A stretch of DNA of 64,000 bases from Sulfuracidifex tepidarius (GTDB taxonomy: Archaea > Thermoproteota > Thermoprotei_A > Sulfolobales > Sulfolobaceae), in the NCBI RefSeq assembly GCF_008326425.1, contig NZ_AP018929.1, positions 1,998,875 through 2,062,874 of the forward strand, read 5' to 3'. The notes under the pieces were generated by a model, which did no database searches, had not been told where the DNA came from, and worked only from the letters and a program-made list of their open reading frames with translations. The translations under genes and the position numbers were made by a program. Shown here piece after piece: positions 46,641-56,625 of this stretch. Positions within the stretch are counted from its first letter, which is position 1, and each line of letters begins with the position of its first letter.

Positions 46641-46976
46641 ATGGATTCTTGTGGTTGCCAGACCGAGAGGAAGTTCGCTTCAGATTTCCTAGCTAGGCAG
46701 GTGTTCAGACTGGGCAAGAGGAAAGGTAAGGAAATGGGAAGCTTTGAGGTCAACGGTCGTAAATTCTCTATCTACGAAACTAAGGAGGGTTACAAGTACC
46801 TTTGCGACCAGTGCCCTCTCCTCATCATTACGTTGGAAGCGGTCATGGAGGAGGTCAACAAGGGAAACAAGGACGAGAGTCAGGTGATGGAGAGGATTTC
46901 CTCAATAAAGGGACTCACAGTGAACCAAATGATAAGGGAAGTGGTTGTGAAGGTGATGGAATGTCTAAGAGAATAG
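46641..46976 (+). CDS. Small Cys-rich protein with CGC and CDQC motifs
   Basis: The 111-residue soluble helical protein begins MDSCGCQTERKF and has YLCDQCPLL (about residue 55). Two Cys pairs suggest a metal site or a persulfide/disulfide function. It overlaps the DsrE-like gene by 16 nt, which itself has a CDQC motif. ATG 46641 is preferred to the in-frame TTG at 46623. I do not recognise a family. Confidence 0.6.
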   Translation: MDSCGCQTERKFASDFLARQVFRLGKRKGKEMGSFEVNGRKFSIYETKEGYKYLCDQCPLLIITLEAVMEEVNKGNKDESQVMERISSIKGLTVNQMIREVVVKVMECLRE

Positions 46977-47296
46977 CTTACTTGGTTGAATCCCCCCTGG
47001 GAAACTACGTTCTAGGACAGATGATAGTCCCCCAGCTCGAGGAGGGAAGGCATGTAGCTACGGTAAAGGGCATGTTTTTCCTGGATAACAACGTTTATTT
47101 GTTGATGAAAGGTAATCCTCTAGCTGATAGGCTAGCTTCCTTGAGCAGGTCACAGGGGATCTATCTTCAGGCATGCGATCAATGCGTCTTCATGAGAAAC
47201 TTAGCGGACAAGTTGATAGGTGAGGCAAAGATAGGTTGTTTTCCTGACTTCTATAATAAGTTATTGGACGAAGTGGACATGATAATCACGGTTTAA
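46961..47296 (+). CDS. DsrE-like protein with CDQC motif
   Basis: The 111-residue protein has a DsrE/DsrF-like alpha/beta pattern with VATVKGMFFLDNNVYLLMKG, YLQACDQCVFMRN (about residue 62) and the typical C-terminal strand VDMIITV. The Cys pair is where DsrE-like proteins carry sulfur. The ATG at 46961 lies within the end of the previous gene, so translation is coupled. It is probably a partner of the TusA proteins across the divergent promoter. Confidence 0.7.
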   Translation: MSKRIAYLVESPLGNYVLGQMIVPQLEEGRHVATVKGMFFLDNNVYLLMKGNPLADRLASLSRSQGIYLQACDQCVFMRNLADKLIGEAKIGCFPDFYNKLLDEVDMIITV

Positions 47297-47387
47297 TTTT
47301 TTTAGTCGTAACCTTTTTTTAAGAAAAAATGAAATAAGAGTTTAAAAACTGACTAAGCTTTTATACGTTTCTTAATTTAGTTAACTT

Positions 47388-48581
47388 ATGAACTATAAGT
47401 TAATTCTGCTAGCTGGGTTCGTGGTTATACTTGCTGTAGGGTTCGGCTCGGCTTACTTGATGCTAAACGTACCCGGGGTTAGCTCATCGCACGGAGTTTC
47501 TTCCACTCCATCATCTCCGACTTCACCGTCATCTTCATCATCGTCTCTCTACTTCCTTACACTTACTCAGAAGGGAATTGCAATGGTGATAAATCCGTTC
47601 TCTGCGTCTAGTTTCCTGGGTTTTCAACACGTAGTTAACATATCGCTGAACGTCCCAGACCAAGTGTTTTACTGGGAGGAAGTACCTTACGGTGACACGA
47701 TATCGCTCAACCAGTACGTGTTCGTTCCCCTAAATAACGGAACGGTGGAAGTTTTCAATTCCACTAACATGAAGGTTGTAGACACCCTCTCCGTGGGAGA
47801 TTCTATAGGCTTCATAGGTGTAGCGTACTCTCCACACATGAACAGAGTAGCTATAGCTGATGGACCTTCCGGAGTAGTTGAGGTCGTAAACGCTCATACC
47901 CTTCAAGTCGAGTGGAAGGATACTTTCGCCTCAAACGGAAAGACTATGTATCCTTGTGACGTGAGATGGACTCCTGATGGAAGTTACTTGTTAGTTCCAA
48001 TGAAACTCAACGACTCCATAGTCCTCATCAACTCCGGTAACGGAAACGTAAACACGGTGAAGGTCACATCCCCTAAGTCTGAACCTTACATGCTGTCGCC
48101 TAACGTTCAGGGAACGATGGTTGCTGTAGAGTTCTCGGGGAACAACAGCGTTGGGTTTTACTCACTTCCCGACTTATCTTACATGGGTATGGTGAGGATG
48201 CCAAGTACTGTAGTAGCTCAGAGAGGAGTTTTCACGCCTAACGGGTCATATTACCTTGAGGCGTCCGCTGACTCAAACGAGGTTGCCGTGATATCCACTT
48301 CCTCGTTTTCAGTAGTGAATACCATCAACTTACCTTCTACTTCAACTCCTGGACTGTCGGGAATAGCTATCGCTCCTGGCGGACAATATGCGTTCACTGT
48401 GATACACGGCAACGTTAATACCGGAGGGATGATAGTGTTGATCTCCCTTTCATCTATGAGCGTAGCATATCAAGTACCTCTGAGTACAGCTCCGTCCTTT
48501 GTGGTTCCGATGACAGGATCAGCGGAGAACTACTTGGTCAACAACGTCCTCTTACCTCCGGTGACTGGGCTTCACTGCTAG
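47388..48581 (+). CDS. Membrane-anchored YncE-like beta-propeller
   Basis: The 397-residue protein has an N-terminal membrane segment (about 6-26), a Ser/Pro-rich linker (about 32-53) and a seven-bladed propeller of the YVTN/YncE style ([26 protein letters not shown]). The propeller is outside. It starts about 90 nt after the DsrE-like gene and is followed at 10 nt by a membrane protein and DoxD. I infer a role in extracellular sulfur handling; the ligand is unknown. Confidence 0.75.
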   Translation: MNYKLILLAGFVVILAVGFGSAYLMLNVPGVSSSHGVSSTPSSPTSPSSSSSSLYFLTLTQKGIAMVINPFSASSFLGFQHVVNISLNVPDQVFYWEEVPYGDTISLNQYVFVPLNNGTVEVFNSTNMKVVDTLSVGDSIGFIGVAYSPHMNRVAIADGPSGVVEVVNAHTLQVEWKDTFASNGKTMYPCDVRWTPDGSYLLVPMKLNDSIVLINSGNGNVNTVKVTSPKSEPYMLSPNVQGTMVAVEFSGNNSVGFYSLPDLSYMGMVRMPSTVVAQRGVFTPNGSYYLEASADSNEVAVISTSSFSVVNTINLPSTSTPGLSGIAIAPGGQYAFTVIHGNVNTGGMIVLISLSSMSVAYQVPLSTAPSFVVPMTGSAENYLVNNVLLPPVTGLHC

Positions 48582-48591
48582 GTGAACTAAG

Positions 48592-49512
48592 GTGAGACCT
48601 TTAAACCCCCTTTTTTATTTTTTCCTTTTCTTGGAAGCAACAGTTCTATTTCCTGTGATAATAAACGGATTCAGGGTGGTAAACGTATGGTACTGTCCGA
48701 TGTCTGACACTGGACAGATAACGTTCATCACCCCGTTTCTGGAGTACGTCTTCTCCTTCCTGTTGATCTCTGTCACAGTGGGCGTGGTTCTGTTCAGGAA
48801 GAAGGGGAACAGGTTCATCCTGGTGAGAGGCCCTATGAGAATAAAGAACGTGATAAGGGCAGTTTTGAAGGACAAGGTCGGGTTCGCTTTGGTCTCAACT
48901 TATTTTGTTCTGTATTACATCTCTTACCTTATTACCTCAGGAGTCCTTCTAGTGCCGGGGCTGAACGTGGACAAGTATTTCGTTCAACTTACGTTGACTA
49001 CCTACGAAGGTGCAGGTCTTTCAGTGTTAAAGCTCGGAGGACTTTACCTGGTAGCTGAGCCTTCAATAATGTTGATGGGTTTAGCTGTCGATCTGTTGCT
49101 GACGGTTTCCCTGATCCTTTCCTACTACGTGATTTCCTTAATTTATGTTTCTGCAAACCTTTACTCGTTCCCCGTTCCAAAGTCTTTCAGGCTTTCCGCG
49201 ACCTCAACTGCAGGGGGATTCTTGACCGCCTCAGTTCCTTCAATAGGCACTATAGCTGGCATATGTTGTTTAACGCCCACGGCAATGAACTCTTTGCTCT
49301 ACATGGCGTCAGGCGCATTGCCCCTCACCAAGGGAGTAGCCTGGAAGTACGGTACGTTCGTCCTAGGCGCTTGGACTGGAGGGATAATGCAGGCCCTAGC
49401 TTTAGGCTCCACTGTCCTAGCTGGAGCCCTTATTTTAGGGATCTCTGCTTACTACGTTGTGAGGATATCGAGGAGACTGGCTGATAGATATGAGGTGATG
49501 ATAAGTGGTTGA
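48592..49512 (+). CDS. Polytopic membrane protein with paired Cys
   Basis: The 306-residue protein has about seven membrane segments. A conserved-looking motif [16 protein letters not shown] (about residue 223) places two adjacent Cys in or near a membrane helix. GTG start. It overlaps the DoxD gene by 8 nt. I cannot name the family; it may move sulfur or electrons. Confidence 0.6.
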   Translation: MRPLNPLFYFFLFLEATVLFPVIINGFRVVNVWYCPMSDTGQITFITPFLEYVFSFLLISVTVGVVLFRKKGNRFILVRGPMRIKNVIRAVLKDKVGFALVSTYFVLYYISYLITSGVLLVPGLNVDKYFVQLTLTTYEGAGLSVLKLGGLYLVAEPSIMLMGLAVDLLLTVSLILSYYVISLIYVSANLYSFPVPKSFRLSATSTAGGFLTASVPSIGTIAGICCLTPTAMNSLLYMASGALPLTKGVAWKYGTFVLGAWTGGIMQALALGSTVLAGALILGISAYYVVRISRRLADRYEVMISG

Positions 49513-50041
49513 GGCTAGACAGGGGTCTTATTGGGACGTAATGTTCAGGCTAATTGCGGGGTCTATATGGATAGTCGCAGGAGTCCTAGACAAGCTTCTA
49601 AACCCTGGGTTCCTTAACCCTGACTCGACCAAGTATGTGGGTTTCACAATACAGTACTTCGCTGAGGGATCTCCGATTAAGGGATTCCTTTATTCAGTAG
49701 CGTTTCCTAATCCTGTTCTAACTGGTGAGCTGGTGATAATAGGGGAGATATCCTTCGGAGTTCTTTTCATGAGCGGAATGCTGACTAAACTTGCGTCGAC
49801 TTGTGCTCTTTACACTAACTTGATATATTTCCTTTCTGCTGCGTGGACGGGAGCTACTGAATATGGTATAAATCTGCTCTTAATGGGAGTAGATTTATAC
49901 TTCCTGGTAAACGGAGCTAAACGTCTTTCCATTGATTCTATGGCTCCCGAATCCCCGTTGTGGTCGACGAAGCTTTGGTTCACGGCAGGATCTGTCTTGT
50001 ACCTACTTGTCGTAATATTCCTTTATTTGAAAGGTCTTTAA
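49505..50041 (+). CDS. doxD: DoxD-like subunit of thiosulfate:quinone oxidoreductase
   Basis: The 178-residue membrane protein has about four hydrophobic segments and the DoxD/DoxX pattern ([20 protein letters not shown] near the N-terminus, [13 protein letters not shown] about residue 80). In Acidianus, DoxD with DoxA forms thiosulfate:quinone oxidoreductase. No DoxA is obvious here, but the propeller upstream may replace it. It ends the rightward sulfur operon and starts with GTG, overlapping the previous gene. Confidence 0.8.
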   Translation: MVEARQGSYWDVMFRLIAGSIWIVAGVLDKLLNPGFLNPDSTKYVGFTIQYFAEGSPIKGFLYSVAFPNPVLTGELVIIGEISFGVLFMSGMLTKLASTCALYTNLIYFLSAAWTGATEYGINLLLMGVDLYFLVNGAKRLSIDSMAPESPLWSTKLWFTAGSVLYLLVVIFLYLKGL

Positions 50042-50188
50042 GATTTTTCAGTTATCTGTTTTTTTTTAAAAATCTTAGATAACGTTGGGTCTATTTTCGA
50101 TTCTTTTCTAAATCGTGATTGAATCTCAGTCTTAATGTAAAGATATTCCTCTAAATGAGCTAACAGAAGATCTTTTTTAAAAAAAGAT

Positions 50189-51823
50189 TTAGAGCGAAGG
50201 TAGAGGAGTCCCAGACTCTATACCAAACGAACTTAGAGGTAACGCCATTATCCATCCATAGTTGTTCACTAGGTAAATTGTACCTCCAGCTATAGCTGGG
50301 TTAGATATGCCGAAGAATCCTCCGAGAACATACCTACCCAAGAGATGTCCGTCGCTGGCATTCATTACGTATAGAGAGTTTGCACCTAGTTGCAGAAGAT
50401 AACCGTCGAAATATATAGGGGATCCTCTAGGAGCTCCTGCGAACTTCGGTGCTAAAGGTATTCCGGGCAAGACGGTCTCCCATAACACCTTCCCGTTAGA
50501 TGCGTTTATGGCGAACTCCTCTCCCGTTGAAGGATCTGGTAAGTAAGCTACACCGTTCACCACAAGCGGTACTCCTCCTTTAAATGCAGCAGGAACACCT
50601 CCGTACGAGAGGTTGTCTTCCCATAACAGTTTACCGTCGGTTGCGTTCACACCGTATGCCACGAAAGACACGAACTTACCAGTTTGATTAGCAACTGTAT
50701 CAGAGATTACTATACCTTGTTCTTGGTCTACAGCTACCGGCACATCTCCTACTCCAGTGTTCGAGGATACATATGGTGGATTGATAGATGATTCCCAGAC
50801 TAGATTGCCGTTAATTCCGTTTACAGCTACTATCTTTCCATAAGGGTACTGTAACTCGCTGAACCCAGCCATGAATATAGGAGTACCATTAGGTAACACG
50901 TAATAGTTGACACTACTCATGCTTGCGAACAACCCAGGCAAATGGGTCTGCCACATCACTTTCCCCGTAGTAGCGTTAGCTCCTGTGAAGAACCCAGCTC
51001 CATCTACATACGCTACAATTCCGTTATAGACTGCGGGAGAAGGCATTGCCTCTCCATCGGTGAAGTGCATCCACATTAATCTCCCGTTAGTGGCGTTAAA
51101 AGCGTAGATCGCGCCGTATGCCATTCCTCTTACGATTAAACTATCGTTCCCCGCAATGTAATGATTGAAGTTGGCGAAGTTGAAGCCGACATCGCCCACG
51201 GAGACATAGACCATCCCTTCGCTCACAACGGGGTCTCCCATCGCATAGCTGGCCAGCCCAGTTGCGTACCATATTACGTTCCCCGTAATTGGGTTGATGG
51301 CGAAGACTGATCCGGGGCCTGAATCTGCTTCCACGAAAAGCATGTTATCTGCAAGGGTAGCTCCCAGAGGTTCTCCCACAAATTGGCTTAATGCAGTTTG
51401 AGCGCTTCTGACTCCCTTGACTTGTGCTGCAGGTATGTGCTGAATTGAAACATTTAGGGGTAAGGGATTGCCTCCCGCAAGTTGAATATAAGGTTCAGTG
51501 AAATTCACGAAGTAGAACAGCGGATCTGATGTGTTCACTAACGCTTCGTGCTCTTGATTTCCGTTTATCACATTCCAAGAGTTAGGCAAGCTAAGGTTGA
51601 ATGGATAGGAATTCAAAGGACAGTATACCACCTTAACGATGTAGGGGAAATAGCATCCATCTAGTTCTGAGTAATACGTAACATTCTGAAAAAATCTATG
51701 GAGATGTGGAAATTGTGGTGTTTCAGCCTTGGTATTATGATTGCTCATATTGAAAACGACCAAAGTAGAAGCTATAAAAAACAATAATATTCCAACCGCA
51801 ATATATTTGTTTTTTGGATTCAT
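50189..51823 (-). CDS. Membrane-anchored PQQ-type beta-propeller protein (paralogue)
   Basis: The 544-residue protein has an N-terminal membrane helix (about 8-26) and propeller blades with NPITGNVIW, NATNGRLMW, NATTGKVMW and NATDGKLLW. The motif F/LTDGEAMPSPAVYNGIV parallels the protein at 134-1690, so the two are paralogues with a shared insertion. It is transcribed toward the sulfur operon. Quinoprotein-like function is possible but cannot be shown. Confidence 0.8.
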   Translation of the reverse strand: MNPKNKYIAVGILLFFIASTLVVFNMSNHNTKAETPQFPHLHRFFQNVTYYSELDGCYFPYIVKVVYCPLNSYPFNLSLPNSWNVINGNQEHEALVNTSDPLFYFVNFTEPYIQLAGGNPLPLNVSIQHIPAAQVKGVRSAQTALSQFVGEPLGATLADNMLFVEADSGPGSVFAINPITGNVIWYATGLASYAMGDPVVSEGMVYVSVGDVGFNFANFNHYIAGNDSLIVRGMAYGAIYAFNATNGRLMWMHFTDGEAMPSPAVYNGIVAYVDGAGFFTGANATTGKVMWQTHLPGLFASMSSVNYYVLPNGTPIFMAGFSELQYPYGKIVAVNGINGNLVWESSINPPYVSSNTGVGDVPVAVDQEQGIVISDTVANQTGKFVSFVAYGVNATDGKLLWEDNLSYGGVPAAFKGGVPLVVNGVAYLPDPSTGEEFAINASNGKVLWETVLPGIPLAPKFAGAPRGSPIYFDGYLLQLGANSLYVMNASDGHLLGRYVLGGFFGISNPAIAGGTIYLVNNYGWIMALPLSSFGIESGTPLPSL

Positions 51824-52135
51824 ATGAAACGATCTTTCTTATGATAATAAAGATTTACATTTGTTTTAGCGTGAGGTAGGATCTGTAATACTGAAAACTT
51901 TCTTTCTGGGAACTATCTCATTGTTTTATCATCGCATCTCCTCTTGTTCTCATCTTTTTCTATGTATCTCTAACGTCATTTAATTCATATTAGTATTGGA
52001 GCAAAATCTTTCAGCGAATAATGGATCGGGTTAAAAAGTGATTAAAAAGAGCCGTAGAAATTCTTATAAGATAGTAAATGTGTTCGCAAACATTTAATAG
52101 TATCCAGAATATCAAGAATATGTTAGGAGACCAGA
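51824..52135. other. Divergent promoter spacer
   Basis: AT-rich spacer between the propeller (leftward) and the helical protein (rightward); no gene is seen. Confidence 0.4.
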
Positions 52136-52459
52136 ATGGTTTGGAAAGAATTGAAGGACGAGGCAAAGAAGTCTGTAAAAGACTTAATGGATACGGGTAA
52201 AGAAGTGGGAAAGAGCACAATAGAAGCGGCATCAGGAATAGCGAAGGACGGGATAGATCTGGGGAAAGAGACTGTTAAATCCTCTATGGAAATAGGGAAG
52301 TCTGCTGAGAGAGGGATAAAGGATGTAACTAAGGAAGCAGTCAATGCTAGCAAAGAGCTAATCGGTGACGTAACCTCTGGAGTCAAGAGTTCCATGGAAG
52401 GTCCAGTGAGGGAGATGAAGAAGCTGGGAGAAAAGGACGATAAGAAAGACAGCAAATAG
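52136..52459 (+). CDS. LEA-like amphipathic helical repeat protein
   Basis: The 107-residue protein is a run of 11-residue-like amphipathic segments (for example AKKSVKDLMDTGKEVGKST, AASGIAKDGIDLGKETVKSS), rich in Lys, Glu, Ser and Ala with no Cys or Trp after Trp3. This matches group 3 LEA proteins and apolipoprotein-like sequences, which coat membranes or stabilise proteins in stress. It stands alone with its own start. Function inferred from composition only. Confidence 0.6.
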   Translation: MVWKELKDEAKKSVKDLMDTGKEVGKSTIEAASGIAKDGIDLGKETVKSSMEIGKSAERGIKDVTKEAVNASKELIGDVTSGVKSSMEGPVREMKKLGEKDDKKDSK

Positions 52460-52525
52460 GAAAGGATCAGAAAAGATGAAAATCTATATAATTTTTTGGT
52501 TATATGTCTACAAGAAAGGGAAATC

Positions 52526-52538
52526 CTTTTAAATATAC
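52526..52538 (+). promoter_or_regulatory. TATA box of GT2 synthase gene
   Basis: CTTTTAAATATAC is about 24 nt before ATG 52555, fitting a leaderless transcript and selecting that start over TTG 52552. Confidence 0.5.
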
Positions 52539-52554
52539 TTCATTTTAAATCTTG

Positions 52555-53280
52555 ATGATATCAATAGTGATTCCTGCTTATAATGAAGAGAACAGAATTG
52601 GCAAGACATTGAAACTTTTATCAGCATGGATGAAAACTGAAGTTGTAGTAGTCTTCGATGGGGACGACAACACCCCGGAGGTGGTCAAGAAATTCCCGGT
52701 GAAGCTCTTCGTCTCAAAGGATCGCCTCGGAAAGGGAGGGGCATTGAAGGTAGGAATTATAAACGCGTCGTCGCAAAGGGTTCTCGTCCTAGACGCTGAT
52801 TTGCCTATCTCGAGGGAAGACTTAATTAAGATAATTTCGGAGGACGCTGACTTAGTTATCGTGAAAAGGAGAATGGTAGGAATGCCTCTGAAAAGGAAGG
52901 TCCTTCACGACAGCTTCGTAGCGTTGGTTAAGGTTTTCTTTCCCTGTTTAAGAGATTTAAGCGACTTTCAGGGTGGAGTTAAACTGATGGACAGAGAGAA
53001 GGCTTTATCAGTGAAGGATGAGTTGATAATTCAAGACTTCCTCTTTGACGTGAACTTGATTTATGCATTTAAGAGGAAAGGGTATAAAATAAAGGAAGTG
53101 GAAGTAGACTACATTCACGACGAAACTGACAGCAAGATATCTAAGAAGCTGGTAAAGGTTATACTTCTCATGTTCCTGTCCTTAGTGAAGTTGAGAGTTT
53201 ATTATTCTCCATTCCGTGGAGTCCTTAAAACTAGGTTGTTCATGAAAGCACAGACTTCCATTTTGAGGATTCTAAGGTGA
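52555..53280 (+). CDS. Dolichyl-phosphate sugar synthase-like GT2
   Basis: The 241-residue protein has SIVIPAYNEENRIGKTL at the N-terminus, GKGGALKVGI (about 62) and the DADLP metal motif (about 81). These are typical of dolichyl-phosphate mannose/glucose synthases. It would load a sugar on a dolichol carrier for N-glycosylation or lipid glycans. A basic C-terminus and one hydrophobic stretch (VILLMFLSLVKLRVYY) may touch the membrane. It is followed by an IS-like hairpin at 53341. Confidence 0.82.
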   Translation: MISIVIPAYNEENRIGKTLKLLSAWMKTEVVVVFDGDDNTPEVVKKFPVKLFVSKDRLGKGGALKVGIINASSQRVLVLDADLPISREDLIKIISEDADLVIVKRRMVGMPLKRKVLHDSFVALVKVFFPCLRDLSDFQGGVKLMDREKALSVKDELIIQDFLFDVNLIYAFKRKGYKIKEVEVDYIHDETDSKISKKLVKVILLMFLSLVKLRVYYSPFRGVLKTRLFMKAQTSILRILR

Positions 53281-53337
53281 GTTTTCCTCTTCTCTCTTTC
53301 TCATGACTACATGCGAGATCTATACGTTACACAAAAG

Positions 53338-53376
<39 letters not shown>

Positions 53377-53393
53377 TGTAACATACATGTGTC

Positions 53394-55583
53394 TCATTTC
53401 TCCAGATTTTCAAGCTTTTTGCTCTTACTATCAATTACTTTCTTGATTCTTCCCCAAGGTAGGAGGATTGACAAGTAAGACAGTAGGGAGATCGCTAAAC
53501 CCACGTAGAGGTATACTTGCCCTGGGAAAATGCCCTTCAGTGTCACCTTACCGCTCATGGTATATGCTTTTTTGGATGACAACTCATGCTCATTCAAGTA
53601 GAAGGATAAACCGGACGCATTGCTCAGCTTCAGTGTGAAAGGATACGACGAGTGTATCTCTATCTTAACTCCTGAGAGCTCAGGCTTGACTGAGTAGTTC
53701 AATTCCTGCACCAAGTGTCCTACCTCCAAGAGATTAGTTCCATTCCAAACATCAACTGATATATTGATGGTCGACTTCCCTTCATGAGTGATCTCGAGGA
53801 ACGATATATGCGAGGTCAGGTTGAGAACTTGTGAGGTGAACGACTCGAAAGTTCCGTTCTGATATTGTACGTCCACGTTTACGCTCTCGTTAGAGTGCAC
53901 TACAGTCCATTTAGCTGAGGGAAAATCAGCGTAGCTTACGACTAAAACAGAGGAGTTATCCGTGTACCAAATCGCGTATCCCAAGTATTCCTTCAAGGAC
54001 GATTCCTCAGGAAGGAGAGATATAGGAGAGGAGTAGTTGACTTCAAGTTCCTGAAAGTAAGGGCTCTCCCCCTTGATTCTGGTCACATTTAAGTGGTCAG
54101 AACTCACGTTAATCACGTAGTTTGCGTATTTCTCGTTTGTCAACGGCAGGGGGGATAGGAGGCTGTAATTCCCTATCCAGTAAACGTATCCGTGAGTGAG
54201 TTCAGGAACGTGAAGCGAGGGAGCTTGTCCCGCTGAGTATATATAATCTGCTTGAGATAATAACAATAGGATGAAAGTAAATCCCAAAAGCACTTTCTCG
54301 AAAGGATGGTCTAAGGTCATAACGATGTAAAGTGAAGTCAAGACTATCACAGGGTAAAGCCCTGAAGAGTACGGGACGTGAAGCATCATGACTGCGGTAG
54401 ACGCCAGGAGGACGAAAGGCGCTATCTTCCTCCCTCCAAGATAGATGGAGATAACTGCCACGCCTGCGAGCAAGAACAGGTATCCCCATTGAGACGAAGA
54501 GGAGTTGGGGAACCCCAGGAACATGTAGGGTATTATCCAGAACGCCGATACCCCCAAGTAAGGAAGAATTGAATACTTGCTAGCGTTATCGTCCCTTCCT
54601 AGAAGAGACATCGCATATGCGGCGAAAGGGAACAACGGGCTCGTGGAAGATATTGCAACTAAAGGCATCGAAGAAGCCAGGAATCCCCTCTGCGATCTGA
54701 TCCTGCTCAGGAGTAAAATTGCAGGCAACACAACGTAAGGTATCACCACATGGGGTGAGTCTATGGGAAACATAATTGTATATAACAAAGATCCTATCAT
54801 TGGGTATTTCATATTCATTGACTTCAAGGCATGATAGGAGAGCACTCCCGAGATGTAAACCATGGAGAAGACGACCAAGTAGAAAGGCTTGTCGAAAAGA
54901 AAGAACAAGAGGAAATCGTTCACCCTTGGGTAATAAAACGACCCAGGCAACCACAGAGAGAAGGGGCTGTACTTGAAGAGGAATGAGCCTGAATCAGCCC
55001 AATAGAACTTCCCCGGTATACCGTAAGCAGCGAAAAGCAGCGCTGGTATTATAGGTATCAGATAAGGAGACCTCTTCGGAAGTTTCACGTTTTCTGATGC
55101 AACTCCTATTACACCTGTGAGTAAATCGAAGTACGACACGTCAGCTATAGATGGAGTCTTGAAGACGCTCACTATCAAGAGCAGTATACCGGATAACGCG
55201 AACCCCCTGACTTCAAGCTTGAAGTACCTCATGGCTATGAGGAGGGATATCAAAGCCAGTAGCTGAAAGAGAGAAGGTATTCCTAACAGCAAAGCTGAGT
55301 AACCCAGAGTCAACCAGAGCGAGTACGACACCTCCCAAACGAGAGAGACTGAGGTGGACAAAGCTACTAAGACGAAATCTAAAGGAGTTATGGCGTCGAA
55401 GCTCAAGAAAGTCAAAGAGGACAGCACAACCGCTACTGAAATCCACTTCCTCCTCAGTATCCCTATCAACGACGTGACGATTAAGAGGGCGGGAAACTCC
55501 TCCCCCACTTTGTAAGAGAGAATTAGAGACGCTATGATAACCAACAAGACCATGGCATTAGAGGAATCCTTGTCGATTTCCAT
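53394..55583 (-). CDS. Large polytopic membrane protein, surface domain at C-terminus
   Basis: The 729-residue protein has about 13 membrane segments in the first 430 residues, an outside beta-rich domain with many N-x-S/T sites (about 440-670), one more helix near the C-terminus (about 690-710) and a basic Lys-rich tail. The layout resembles GT-C/oligosaccharyl-type or DUF membrane proteins, but I see no diagnostic motif. It may work with the neighbouring dolichyl-phosphate sugar synthase. Start ATG 55583. Confidence 0.65.
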   Translation of the reverse strand: MEIDKDSSNAMVLLVIIASLILSYKVGEEFPALLIVTSLIGILRRKWISVAVVLSSLTFLSFDAITPLDFVLVALSTSVSLVWEVSYSLWLTLGYSALLLGIPSLFQLLALISLLIAMRYFKLEVRGFALSGILLLIVSVFKTPSIADVSYFDLLTGVIGVASENVKLPKRSPYLIPIIPALLFAAYGIPGKFYWADSGSFLFKYSPFSLWLPGSFYYPRVNDFLLFFLFDKPFYLVVFSMVYISGVLSYHALKSMNMKYPMIGSLLYTIMFPIDSPHVVIPYVVLPAILLLSRIRSQRGFLASSMPLVAISSTSPLFPFAAYAMSLLGRDDNASKYSILPYLGVSAFWIIPYMFLGFPNSSSSQWGYLFLLAGVAVISIYLGGRKIAPFVLLASTAVMMLHVPYSSGLYPVIVLTSLYIVMTLDHPFEKVLLGFTFILLLLSQADYIYSAGQAPSLHVPELTHGYVYWIGNYSLLSPLPLTNEKYANYVINVSSDHLNVTRIKGESPYFQELEVNYSSPISLLPEESSLKEYLGYAIWYTDNSSVLVVSYADFPSAKWTVVHSNESVNVDVQYQNGTFESFTSQVLNLTSHISFLEITHEGKSTINISVDVWNGTNLLEVGHLVQELNYSVKPELSGVKIEIHSSYPFTLKLSNASGLSFYLNEHELSSKKAYTMSGKVTLKGIFPGQVYLYVGLAISLLSYLSILLPWGRIKKVIDSKSKKLENLEK

Positions 55584-55673
55584 CAAATTAAATAGTGTGA
55601 AGTGCTAATAAGTTTCACTAATTTTCATATTTTAAAAATTAGGCATCGAGTCAAACTCTAAAAACTTTCTCGG

Positions 55674-55825
55674 TAGTACCCACAATCTAGTACTACCAAG
55701 GGAAAGTAGCACAACTGCTAAACCTTAACAGGAGGGGTTCTCTGACCCTCTCGACTGCCCCTCAAATGAGGGATGTAAACTCGAATCGATGAGGGGAACC
55801 CTCGCCGTGGCGGGGAGGAAGTCAG
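55674..55825 (+). mobile_element. Short IS605-derived element with TnpB tail and right end (copy B)
   Basis: A left hairpin GGTAGTA-12 nt-TACTACC lies at about 55672-55697. Next comes a frame reading GSLTLSTAPQMRDVNSNR then stop (TnpB tail), and the hairpin CCTCGCCGTGGCGGGG ending in GAGGAAGTCAG. The element is about 150 nt, a non-autonomous palindrome-associated derivative without TnpB. It abuts a truncated amino-acid permease. Confidence 0.6.
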
Positions 55826-56050
55826 ATCATATCAGCTGTATCTACTGTGGCCATAGAGGCTGTATCGACCACCATGTATATTTCGCACTATTTCCCCTCC
55901 TTATATAAGAACGGCCTTACGTCATTGGGCGTAGTAGTGACTTACGTCCTGCTAGCTTTCTTCTTCGTGAATTACGTCGGGGTGAAGTTCCTAGGATTTC
56001 ATATCTCTTTAATATCAACAAATAAATATATTATTACTATTATTGTATAA
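55826..56050 (+). pseudogene. Fragment of an amino acid permease (APC-type)
   Basis: The frame reads on from the IS right end (ISAVSTVAIEAVSTTMYIS) through a second helix (LGVVVTYVLLAFFFVNYVGV) and stops at 56050. This is the helix 3-4 style of APC permeases, with both ends missing. It seems that the element landed in or beside the gene and the rest was lost. Confidence 0.5.
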
Positions 56051-56625
56051 TTTTAACTTACCTTCCCCTCTGTCTATTATGAAAATCTTGAGTATAGTTT
56101 CCGTTCTTCTTTTCCTTTTTTTACGTTTTCGCTTACCCTCTAATTAAATGTAGCTCCGCATAGCGCTACACCACATATGTTCATTGCTTATTCTCTAGTA
56201 AAAAGATAAGTGCATAAAGTTTACTCTACAATTTTCTCTGCCTCTAAATTATTTAATAAAGTGATATATATTTTAGCAATGTCTTGAGCGTCATGTCCAT
56301 TAAGCCATCTCATCGGTTTTAGGCTACTATTATCTATTGACAACTTTTACGCAGATTAACGCAAATCATATCGAACATCATTACGCAGATGAACTCCTAA
56401 TCGCGAAGAACGCGGAAATATTCTACACTTTGTGTAAGGCTTAATTTAATCTATGTTTAATATTTTGAAATATTTTTAGTTGAAATATTAAGAAAGTACT
56501 TCATTCTAAGCATATACACTTAGTTTATGTGTGTACAAACGTCATCTAGGTCTTTGATAGCTCTTTCTTTCAATTATCTCACTAAGCCCTTTCAATCATT
56601 AACGTCAAGTTCTTCCTCCTCTTGT
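56051..56625. other. Gene-free spacer before cas1
   Basis: AT-rich, no convincing gene. TTACGCAGAT occurs twice (about 56347 and 56380), 33 nt apart, in a slightly GC-richer block; meaning unclear. Confidence 0.4.

Noticed and set aside
52123-52455. 110-residue minus-strand frame rich in Ser and Phe
   Set aside because: It is the reverse of the LEA-like gene; the plus-strand frame has the amphipathic pattern.
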